A stretch of DNA of 64,000 bases from Arenibacter sp041392165 (GTDB lineage Bacteria > Bacteroidota > Bacteroidia > Flavobacteriales > Flavobacteriaceae), in contig JAWKMN010000001.1 of the NCBI GenBank assembly GCA_041392165.1, forward strand, positions 992,001 through 1,056,000, in the 5' to 3' direction. Each line of letters starts with the position of its first letter. Position 1 is the stretch's first letter. The translations under genes were made by a program, and so were the position numbers. The notes below the pieces were generated by a model. The model had not been told where the DNA came from, made no database searches, and saw nothing but the letters and a program-made list of their open reading frames with translations. Below are positions 56,372 through 64,000 of this stretch, one piece after another.

Positions 56372-58976
56372 CTTTTAATCGTCCCATAGAGGAATTGAAA
56401 TGGAACTTAAAAAAGCTAGAACATGGCAGTTATAAACTTTTAATCGTCCCATAGAGGAATTGAAATACGATTATCTAAAATGTAAAAAACGACAAAAACA
56501 GTCTTTTAATCGTCCCATAGAGGAATTGAAATTTTATATTGTCGGCTAGGTGCGCCCTTGTGTTTGAACTTTTAATCGTCCCATAGAGGAATTGAAATAC
56601 GGAGATAAACCTTACAAGGGGAAAACCCACTACCGCTTTTAATCGTCCCATAGAGGAATTGAAATTTTACAAAAAATAAATCCCTGCCCATTTTGTGGAA
56701 AACTTTTAATCGTCCCATAGAGGAATTGAAATAGATCAGTGACAGTTAAAGATCGGTTGTCGTGATAACTTTTAATCGTCCCATAGAGGAATTGAAATAT
56801 AGTAGGTAGCGTGGGGTCTTGACTTGTTGCCAAACTTTTAATCGTCCCATAGAGGAATTGAAATTCCAAAGATATGTCCTCTAGCCTAAGCTTCCCCATG
56901 CTTTTAATCGTCCCATAGAGGAATTGAAATTCCGCAAAAATGGGATGGTTCCCCAAAATGGCCTTGCTTTTAATCGTCCCATAGAGGAATTGAAATCTTA
57001 AAATTTATGTTGGTAAACAATTCCTTTCTAAACTTTTAATCGTCCCATAGAGGAATTGAAATTTACCTTATTGACCTCGTTATAAATTGCGCTTGCCACT
57101 TTTAATCGTCCCATAGAGGAATTGAAATTACTACAAGGAACCAACTTGGTTACGCCACTATTTGCTTTTAATCGTCCCATAGAGGAATTGAAATTACTGG
57201 CGCCGCTCTTCATGACAAAGTTGCCCTCACTTTTAATCGTCCCATAGAGGAATTGAAATGAACTGGAAGAACTTGGCAAAAACGCCATTAGGACCACTTT
57301 TAATCGTCCCATAGAGGAATTGAAATTTGTTCGTGAACCTTATTTTTTGTGAACACCCCAACTTTTAATCGTCCCATAGAGGAATTGAAATTTAAAAGAC
57401 AGCTTCCGGAGGAAAATTTTGAGGCATCTTTTAATCGTCCCATAGAGGAATTGAAATATAAAATTTGATACTTTGTACGCGTATGTAACATCACTTTTAA
57501 TCGTCCCATAGAGGAATTGAAATCAGGCACCTCTCCGCCAATATCATCCTCATACAACTCCTTTTAATCGTCCCATAGAGGAATTGAAATACCTGAACAT
57601 TACCTTTTTTCCATACATCACCAATCTTTTAATCGTCCCATAGAGGAATTGAAATATGCAAAAGGTTGTTTATAGCCCGTTAAATAGATTCTTTTAATCG
57701 TCCCATAGAGGAATTGAAATTTGTGAAGGATGCGGATCTGCTCATGGAGTTTTTACACTTTTAATCGTCCCATAGAGGAATTGAAATAGTCATTAATCAT
57801 TTGTGGCATAATAATTTTCATTACTTTTAATCGTCCCATAGAGGAATTGAAATTTATCGGGAGAATTTACCGAAATAGCCCCTTACCTTCTTTTAATCGT
57901 CCCATAGAGGAATTGAAATGCGGAAGTGCCATTGTTTGAAAATGATGGTGGTTTGGCTTTTAATCGTCCCATAGAGGAATTGAAATTTTAGTCCTCCTTT
58001 GGAGGACTTTTAGGCTCTTTTCCTTTTAATCGTCCCATAGAGGAATTGAAATTTTTCAAGGTAAAACTTAACTGTATTCTTAGTTAAACTTTTAATCGTC
58101 CCATAGAGGAATTGAAATGTTAGTTTTGGCAGCTTCGGCAGGGTGGTTCGGACACTTTTAATCGTCCCATAGAGGAATTGAAATTTGGCTTCGGTAGTGA
58201 GAATTGTGCATGTGAATAATCTTTTAATCGTCCCATAGAGGAATTGAAATAAATTATCGAATGTGTTACTATATGGATGTATGCCACTTTTAATCGTCCC
58301 ATAGAGGAATTGAAATTTAGGAACCGTTTCAGCTAAAAAACATGGATATAACCTTTTAATCGTCCCATAGAGGAATTGAAATAGCGTTGGCAATTGTTAC
58401 TGGTCTTATCGGTAAGGACTTTTAATCGTCCCATAGAGGAATTGAAATTATATTTCCGCTTGGATAGCCGTTTGTAATTGCCCACTTTTAATCGTCCCAT
58501 AGAGGAATTGAAATAGAAGTACGGGGATAACGATGTGGTCGGGAATTACTGCTTTTAATCGTCCCATAGAGGAATTGAAATACTACTGCTACCGAGAAAG
58601 GCGAGCCAGTTGTGTAACTTTTAATCGTCCCATAGAGGAATTGAAATTTGCATCTACTACATCACCATCGTAATGTTGGATTGCTTTTAATCGTCCCATA
58701 GAGGAATTGAAATACCTAAACGACCAACCGCTTTGCCTACGTCTACGGCTTTTAATCGTCCCATAGAGGAATTGAAATGCTATTTCCAATTGGGTAATAG
58801 TCTTTCCCATTCCACCTTTTAATCGTCCCATAGAGGAATTGAAATTGCGTATAGGAATAGGCCAAACCGGATAGTTCCTCACTTTTAATCGTCCCATAGA
58901 GGAATTGAAATTAGACGATAGCGAAGGGGACTTAAGGCGGGTAAAACTTTTAATCGTCCCATAGAGGAATTGAAAT
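56372..58976 (+). CRISPR. CRISPR array, leader-proximal part: 40 repeats, 39 spacers
   Basis: The repeat is 30 nt, starting CTTTTAATCG and ending GAATTGAAAT. All 40 copies read as identical; the first is 56372-56401 and the last 58947-58976. Spacers are 35-37 nt and none looks duplicated. The sequence type fits subtype I-B. The array is interrupted by an IS21-family element and resumes at 61638. Minus-strand frames through this region are artefacts of a stop-free repeat. Confidence 0.98.
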
Positions 58977-58991
58977 TATTCTGCTTGTGTT

Positions 58992-58996
58992 ACATA
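58992..58996 (+). repeat. Target-site duplication of the IS21 element, left copy
   Basis: ACATA here is repeated directly at 61616-61620 on the other side of the element. Confidence 0.85.
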
Positions 58997-59213
58997 TGGA
59001 TACTTCGGACCAAATTGCGCCAGGCTTTTCGGTTTCATTGCGCCAGTGATTTCGGTTCAAACTGCGCCACCTCCCTGAGGGATTTCGGTTCGTTTTGCGC
59101 CAGTGATTTCGGTTCGTTTTGTGCCACTTCTGCCAATCCGGGAGTCATTTCGGTTCGTTTTGCGCCACTTTGAAAGGTCGAGCAATTACCTTATCGCTAA
59201 AATTCAATGCGAT

Positions 59214-60767
59214 ATGGCTAATACACTTGATCCTATGGACTTAAAACAGATTATCTCCCTGCACCTGGACGGCCTTAGCAACCGCAAGATCAGCGCCACC
59301 CTGGGAATTGCACGCAACACCGTGAACGGTTACATGCAGGCCTTTAAGGCCAGTGACCATACCCTCAAGGAACTATTGGCCTGCGATAACGCCGTCCTGG
59401 AGGCCCTTTTCACTTCCCACAGCACTATAGACAATAGGCGTTTTGACCAGTTGACCCGCTATTTCGAGCGGATGAACAAGGCCAGGGACCATCCCGGGTT
59501 CACCTATCTTTTCCACTATCAGGAATATGTCCAGCAGGTGGACGACCCTTATGGCTACACGCAGTTCATGGAACATTACCACCGTAAATATGCAAAGCTC
59601 AAAGGCTCCATGAAGCTCGAGCACGACCCCGGCCATGAGCTTTTCATTGATTTTGCCGGTAAGAAACTCCAAATCGTGGACCGTAGTTCGGGAGAGATCG
59701 TCGATGTGGAGGTCTTCGTCGCCATCCTTCCCAACAGCCATTACACCTATGTGGAGGCCTGCAGGAGCCAGAAACGCGAAGACCTGATCAAATGTTGTGC
59801 CAACGCACTGCAGTTCTACGGGGGCGTGCCCAAGGCCATCGTATCGGACAACCTCAAGTCGGCCGTCAAACGTGCGAGCAGATATGAGGCCGACATCAAC
59901 CGGAGCTTCAAGGACTTCGCCCATCATTACAATTGCGTGATCAATCCTGCCCGTGGGTACTCACCGCAGGATAAGGCGTTGTGCGAGAACGCGGTGAACC
60001 TGGCCTACCAGCGCATCTATTATCCCCTGCGCAACATGACCTTCTTCTCTTTGCAGGATCTCAACCGGGAGATAAGACGCCTATTGGGGTCCTATAACGA
60101 CCTCTTGTTCAAAAGAAAACAGGCCAGTCGGCTGGAACTCTTTCAAATGGTGGAACGGGAGTACCTGAAACCTTTACCTACTAGTGCCTATGAGCTTAAG
60201 GATTACCGCAGGGCCAAGGTTCAGAAGATGGGCTATGTGTACTTCTCCCCGGATAAGAGCTACTACAGTGTCCCATACCGCTATATAGGAAAGGAGACCA
60301 CTATCCATTACACCGCAAGCATGGTAGAGGTCTATTTTTATCATGAGCGCATCGCCCTGCATAATCGCAATCCCTCCAAGGGAAGCTACAATACCAATGC
60401 GGACCATCTCAGTAGCACCCATAGGTTCTACTCCGACTGGAGCCCCGAGTTCTTTAAAAAGAAGGCCGGAATCCATGGCAAGCACGTACTTGGCTGTATA
60501 GAGGAAATACTCAAGACCGGGGATTATCCCGAGATAGGCTATAAACGGGCCATGGGCGTCATCCAGCTCCATAAGGCCTACGGATCCAAAAGGTTGGACG
60601 ATGCCTGCAAACGGGCGCTTCGGGCCGATGCCGCCACCTACGGGCGCATCAAGAATATCCTGAAGAACAACCTGGATAAAAGCTCCCTGTTCTATCAGGA
60701 CCTGGAAGAGGATAAACCTCATATTCCCGAACACGGAAATTTAAGGGGAGCCTCCGCATACAAATAA
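59214..60767 (+). CDS. istA: IS21-family transposase IstA
   Basis: Length is 517 aa from MANTLDPMDLKQ (ATG 59214); an upstream in-frame ATG at 59103 lies within the subterminal repeats and is less likely. N-terminal helix-turn-helix (NRKISATLGIARNTVNGYMQ), then the DDE core with HELFIDFAGKKL (Asp), AIVSDNLKSAVKRA (Asp) and LCENAVNLAYQRI (Glu). GC-rich compared with the cas genes, which marks it as a later arrival. IstB follows after 23 bp. Confidence 0.95.
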   Translation: MANTLDPMDLKQIISLHLDGLSNRKISATLGIARNTVNGYMQAFKASDHTLKELLACDNAVLEALFTSHSTIDNRRFDQLTRYFERMNKARDHPGFTYLFHYQEYVQQVDDPYGYTQFMEHYHRKYAKLKGSMKLEHDPGHELFIDFAGKKLQIVDRSSGEIVDVEVFVAILPNSHYTYVEACRSQKREDLIKCCANALQFYGGVPKAIVSDNLKSAVKRASRYEADINRSFKDFAHHYNCVINPARGYSPQDKALCENAVNLAYQRIYYPLRNMTFFSLQDLNREIRRLLGSYNDLLFKRKQASRLELFQMVEREYLKPLPTSAYELKDYRRAKVQKMGYVYFSPDKSYYSVPYRYIGKETTIHYTASMVEVYFYHERIALHNRNPSKGSYNTNADHLSSTHRFYSDWSPEFFKKKAGIHGKHVLGCIEEILKTGDYPEIGYKRAMGVIQLHKAYGSKRLDDACKRALRADAATYGRIKNILKNNLDKSSLFYQDLEEDKPHIPEHGNLRGASAYK

Positions 60768-60790
60768 TATTCACCATTAAATTTAAAACA

Positions 60791-61537
60791 ATGAACAACA
60801 ATCAAACTATTGAAAAACTCAAACAAATGCGACTGGGGGCTATGGCCGAGCTGCACCTTCAGCACGTAAAAAGCAACCGGCTCAGTGATATGACGGCAGA
60901 TGAATATCTGGCACTGCTTATCGACCACCAATGGGAAGACCGGCAGAACAGTAAGATCGGTCGGCTTTTAAAACAAGCTGGCTTTCGTCAGCAGGCATCT
61001 CTGGCGGATGTGAATTATACCCATGACCGCGACCTGGATAAAAATATGTTCCTGCGTTTGGGTACGCTGGACTTTATCGAAAGAAAGGAAAATATAATCA
61101 TCTGTGGCCTTTGTGGGTGTGGCAAGAGCTATCTATCCCAGGCCCTGGGCCACCAGGCGTGCATGATGGAATATAAAACCGTTTATGCAAATACCGCCCG
61201 GCTGTTGAAGAAACTGAAGCTGAGCAAAGTAGATGGGACCTATTTAAAAGAACTGGCCAAGCTGCTAAAAGCGGACTTGCTCATTCTTGATGACTTTGGG
61301 CTTCAAGCCTTCGATAATCACGCAAGAGAGGCTTTAATGGATATTATCGATGACAGGTATAATAGGGCCTCCACCATTATATCCACTCAGATACCGGTGT
61401 CCGCGTGGTACGAAATCATAGGTGGGGACGGGACTCAAGCCGATGCTTTGCTCGATAGGATCGTAAACTCCTCACATCGCATCGACCTTAAAGGTGAATC
61501 ATTACGAAAAGGAACTTTAAAGAGTATATTAACCTAA
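60791..61537 (+). CDS. istB: IS21-family helper ATPase IstB
   Basis: Length is 248 aa. AAA+ ATPase with Walker A GLCGCGKSYLSQ (about 110-121) and Walker B ADLLILDDFGLQ (about 164-175), and the IstB C-terminal ISTQIPVSAWYE. It assists IstA in strand transfer and target choice. Confidence 0.95.
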   Translation: MNNNQTIEKLKQMRLGAMAELHLQHVKSNRLSDMTADEYLALLIDHQWEDRQNSKIGRLLKQAGFRQQASLADVNYTHDRDLDKNMFLRLGTLDFIERKENIIICGLCGCGKSYLSQALGHQACMMEYKTVYANTARLLKKLKLSKVDGTYLKELAKLLKADLLILDDFGLQAFDNHAREALMDIIDDRYNRASTIISTQIPVSAWYEIIGGDGTQADALLDRIVNSSHRIDLKGESLRKGTLKSILT

Positions 61538-61637
61538 TTTTTTTTATAATTGTAAGATCTTTCAAAGTGGCGCAATTTGACCGAAAAGGGTGGCGTCATA
61601 ACTCCGAAATAGCCAACATAGGCCGGAGAGGCGTTCT

Positions 61638-61732
61638 CTTTTAATCGTCCCATAGAGGAATTGAAATTTGAGTTCGGAAAGAAAAGGGTATTCGGTATCG
61701 GCCTTTTAATCGTCCCATAGAGGAATTGAAAT
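61638..61732 (+). CRISPR. CRISPR array, leader-distal part: 2 repeats, 1 spacer
   Basis: Repeats at 61638-61667 and 61703-61732 are identical to the other 40, separated by a 35-nt spacer. With the interrupted spacer (58977-58996 plus 61621-61637, 37 nt) the original array had 42 repeats and 41 spacers. Confidence 0.97.
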
Positions 61733-62350
61733 TTTTTATGAATATTGTTCGTTTGATTTTCAAATCATGTTGTCCGGAAAACTTGGTCACAAAGACGTTA
61801 AGTTTGGATAAGCAAGAGGGTAGCGCGCAAACGCGGCGCTACGGTTGCACTTTCTTTTGGAAAGCCTTAATTTATGGGGTTTTTGGAAAATATTGGTTGT
61901 TGCCCATTGCACTGTTTTTTATGAAAAAACGTTCCCGACCCAGTAAAACCAATAGGTTTTTGGTGAAAAAATGGAGGTTTGGTGTTTTGTAAATTTTGGG
62001 AAATTAGAATGAATTTTCATCTATTCAGGAATCTACGTTTTTCCATTTTTAAAGGAAAAATGCGATTAGCGTAATAAAACCGGGGAGTTTTTAACGGAAA
62101 AATGATGAAAAATCACTCCTGATCGACGTTCAATCGCCACTTGGGCTATCATTTTAAAAAGCCGAAGATTGCCTTTGCGCCAAAAACTCATCGCAGAAAT
62201 CTTTGTCTTTTTAAAACGTTTGATCTTCCAAGCGTTCGTAGGAATTAGGTGTGCATATTTCAAAAAAAAAATTAAATAATGTATTTAATAACATTTGTTT
62301 GAAAATTAATGGGTAAGCCTGCCCTCCCGTTGAGCCAGACTCTTGTACCT
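61733..62350. other. Intergenic region beyond the array
   Basis: No convincing gene. An 88-codon plus frame (61726-61992) begins inside the last repeat and crosses the hairpin at 61812-61843, so it is rejected. A minus frame (62066-62263) has no recognisable domain. Confidence 0.5.
61812..61843 (+). repeat. Hairpin element, copy 2 (related to 45304-45335)
   Basis: GCAAGAGGGTAGCGCGC with pairing arm GCGGCGCTAC. The stem differs from copy 1 by two compensatory A-T to G-C changes. Confidence 0.7.
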
Positions 62351-62380
62351 CTATTAATCGTCCCTTAGAGCAATTGAATA
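62351..62380 (+). repeat. Decayed CRISPR repeat about 620 bp past the array
   Basis: A 30-nt segment starting CTATTAATCGTCCC and ending GCAATTGAATA matches the array repeat at 25 of 30 positions in the same orientation. It probably marks a former array end or a second, lost array. Confidence 0.8.
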
Positions 62381-62588
62381 CGCTTATAGTTTTGGATATA
62401 CTGGAGTAGGTTAACTCCTGTGACTATTTTCGTTTTGGTTTATTGAATCCAACAATTCATGGTTATTCTATTTAAATTACCTTTTTTATAATGATTTTTA
62501 TAATACGGTTAAGAAGCGGCTTGCCTTATGGGACGATGGGAGCGGTAACGGCTGATAATGACAGCGTATAAAGGATAAATCCGTAGGT

Positions 62589-62620
62589 AAACCCTCAAAA
62601 TTTGGAGGGTTTATTTTTTT
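62589..62620 (+). terminator. Terminator hairpin next to the integrase stop
   Basis: AAACCCTC/GAGGGTTT stem with an 8-nt loop, followed on the plus strand by TATTTTTTT. It would stop transcription coming from the array side; it also lies immediately past the integrase stop on the minus strand. Confidence 0.7.
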
Positions 62621-62624
62621 GTTT

Positions 62625-63839
62625 TTAAAACTGCCCCAATTTCTCCCTCAAAACCTTCATATCTTCTTCCACCTTGGAATCGATAATCTTGGCATAATGT
62701 TGCGTTGTTCGCAGATTTTTATGTCCTAACATTTTGCCAACCGTCTCAATGGGTACCCCATTGGTCAGGGTAACGGTGGTGGCAAAGGTATGTCTCGCCA
62801 AATGGGTGGTGAGGTTTTTTTTAATATTACAACGATCGGCAATTTCTTTAAGATAGGCGTTGGATTTCTGATTGCTCAATACGGGAATTACACAATCTTT
62901 GTTCACTACCTTGGGATGGTCCTTATACTTTTCAATGATGTTCATGGCTGTCGGCAAAAGGGGAATGGTAAAACCGGTATCGGTCTTGGTGCGTTTGGAT
63001 TTGATGTAAAAACCACCTTCCTCATTTTCATAAATTTCATCGGGGCGTAAGCTCTGGATGTCCACATAAGCTAAACCAGTAAAGCAACAGAGTACAAACA
63101 TATCCCTTACTACATTGAGGCGGTCCCCTTCAATTTCTTTATCGATAAGTGCCTGTAGTTCCACTTTGGAAAGAAACTCTCTTTCCACGGTCTTAAACTG
63201 CACCTTATAGTTGTAGAAGGGATCTTTGGAAATCCAATCGTTGCCCACGGCAATTCTGATTATTTTCTTAAAGTTGTTTACGTATTTCAGGGCAGAGTTA
63301 TGGTTGCAAGCTTTGGTCACCTTTAAAAAGTATTCAAAACCTTTTATGAACTTTAGATCCACATCCCGTACCGGAATATCATTTTTTCGGTATTCGCTTT
63401 TGATGTATTCCACTACATGGCTACGGGTAGTGTGGTATCTTTTGTAGGTGCCCAGGGCAAACTCTATTCCGACCAGTTTTTCCATTTGTTGGTTGTGTTC
63501 GTCAAAGAGTTGGATCAACATTTTTAGCTTGGCATCTTTGCCCAAGTATTTATCCTTAACATCATGAACGGTAAAAGGCTGCCCTTCCTCAATTAAGTCG
63601 TGTTGAATTTTATTGACCTTATGCCTAATGGTGGCCATAAAGCGATTTAGTTCTTCTGCTTCATAGCCCTTGCCCTTCAATTTATTCATTCGGGAATCCC
63701 ATTTAGACGGATCAATTTTTCGGTTCAGACTAATTGAAGTTCGTCTCCCATCCACTGTAATTCTTAGGTATAGACCCGCTTTTCCGTTTTTGTCACGACG
63801 CTCATCTTTAAGATAAAAAAGTGTAGAAAATGAATTCAT
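62625..63839 (-). CDS. Tyrosine recombinase / integrase
   Basis: Length is 404 aa. An Arm-type N-terminal DNA-binding region (NGKAGLYLRITVDGRRTSIS, about 19-38), a SAM-like core-binding domain (about 110-210), and a catalytic domain with HLARHTFATT (about 346-355) and the nucleophile in MLGHKNLRTTQHYAKI (about 370-385). The first catalytic Arg is not obvious in FTGLAYVDIQSLR, as in many Bacteroidota integrases. It is of the conjugative-transposon/genomic-island type. Intact, with three GTGTCGAT sites upstream. Confidence 0.93.
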   Translation of the reverse strand: MNSFSTLFYLKDERRDKNGKAGLYLRITVDGRRTSISLNRKIDPSKWDSRMNKLKGKGYEAEELNRFMATIRHKVNKIQHDLIEEGQPFTVHDVKDKYLGKDAKLKMLIQLFDEHNQQMEKLVGIEFALGTYKRYHTTRSHVVEYIKSEYRKNDIPVRDVDLKFIKGFEYFLKVTKACNHNSALKYVNNFKKIIRIAVGNDWISKDPFYNYKVQFKTVEREFLSKVELQALIDKEIEGDRLNVVRDMFVLCCFTGLAYVDIQSLRPDEIYENEEGGFYIKSKRTKTDTGFTIPLLPTAMNIIEKYKDHPKVVNKDCVIPVLSNQKSNAYLKEIADRCNIKKNLTTHLARHTFATTVTLTNGVPIETVGKMLGHKNLRTTQHYAKIIDSKVEEDMKVLREKLGQF

Positions 63840-63848
63840 CGATTTTTA

Positions 63849-63969
63849 GGTGTCGATTTATACGTAATAAAGGTATAAAAAAGAATTCATATAATTTTGT
63901 AATTATCTAAAAAATAGATATTTACAAGGATATCGACACCACTTTTAAATTTTAAAAACAGGTGTCGAT
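63849..63969. promoter_or_regulatory. Three GGTGTCGAT sites upstream of the integrase
   Basis: GGTGTCGAT at 63849-63857 (plus), its reverse complement at 63932-63940, and GGTGTCGAT at 63961-63969 (plus). Spaced copies in both orientations upstream of an integrase gene resemble arm-type or core att sites. Confidence 0.45.
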
Positions 63970-64000
63970 TTGGTGACTTTTTATTGGATATTATTTGATA

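Larger units (their letters stand above)
58997..61615 (+). mobile_element. IS21-family insertion sequence, 2619 bp, inserted in a CRISPR spacer
   Basis: Left terminus TGGATACTTCGGA and right terminus (reverse complement) TGGCTATTTCGGA match at 11 of 13 positions. Near the left end there are about six copies of a motif like TTCGGTTCGTTTTGCGCCA (59005-59170), and related sequence near the right end (61567-61593), the multiple subterminal sites expected for IS21. A 5-bp duplication ACATA flanks it. Both genes are open, so it may still be active. Confidence 0.93.

Noticed and set aside
56639..58897. Minus-strand open frames with repeated FNSSMGRLK or FQFLYGTIKS motifs
   Set aside because: They are the reverse translation of the 30-nt CRISPR repeat, which is a multiple of three and has no stop on that strand; not proteins.
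58970..59173. 67-codon frame at the left end of the IS21 element
   Set aside because: It covers the subterminal transposase-binding repeats and the interrupted spacer; repeats explain the open frame.
61726..61992. 88-codon plus-strand frame after the array
   Set aside because: It starts inside the last CRISPR repeat and reads through a structured hairpin element; no domain.

Overview
The window comes from a marine-type member of the Flavobacteriaceae (Bacteroidota). The evidence is type IX secretion components (PorT, a SprB-repeat adhesin with a C-terminal sorting domain), the rpsO-pnp-rpoD and porT-ubiE arrangements, a short RpoD, repeated TAnnTTTG -7 promoter elements, and a sulfatase next to uronate-catabolism genes. 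The genus is not resolved from sequence alone.

Layout. 1-5.1 kb: end of a giant SprB/MBG adhesin and an OmpA-like outer-membrane protein. 5.1-6.4 kb: an IS4-type element with intact ends and target duplication but a dead transposase. 7.1-17 kb: a sulfatase and a uronate (kdu) operon with its LacI regulator. Most genes here carry frameshifts or stops (AlbA_2 protein, pyruvate-kinase-like, DUF4861, kduD, lacI, ypdA); only kduI and the sulfatase are intact. 17-42 kb: a healthy core block (rpe, DEAD-box helicase, rpoD, pnp, rpsO, accD, fbaA, TamA-like, rRNA methylase, porT, ubiE, trkAH, aminotransferase, desaturase, rsmG, pruA, apaG, M81 lipoprotein, Crp/Fnr). The exception is a one-base frameshift in a poly-A tract of essential accD, which warns that some homopolymer indels may be sequencing errors. 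42-64 kb: an accessory island with a LamG protein, an integrase relic, higBA, a complete type I-B CRISPR-Cas locus and an intact tyrosine recombinase.

The CRISPR-Cas locus reads cas6, a pRiA4b ORF-3-family gene, a 0.7 kb gap, cas8b-cas7-cas5-cas3-cas4-cas1-cas2, leader, and an array of 42 identical 30-nt repeats. An IS21-family element (istA/istB) with a 5-bp target duplication has landed inside one spacer near the old end of the array; removing it restores a normal 37-nt spacer. The operon is compositionally mosaic: sampled lines of cas6, the pRiA4b gene, cas4 and cas1 are 40-45% GC, while cas8b, cas7, cas5 and cas3 are about 30%.

The most interesting signal lies in the cas6-cas8b gap. A lone, divergent CRISPR repeat (23 of 29 positions) sits on the opposite strand, 22 nt downstream of a perfect TAnnTTTG promoter element. 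Haloarchaeal type I-B loci keep the CreTA guardian RNA module in the same interval, so this is a candidate crRNA-like regulatory RNA, or else a relic of the repeat that belonged to an imported effector module.
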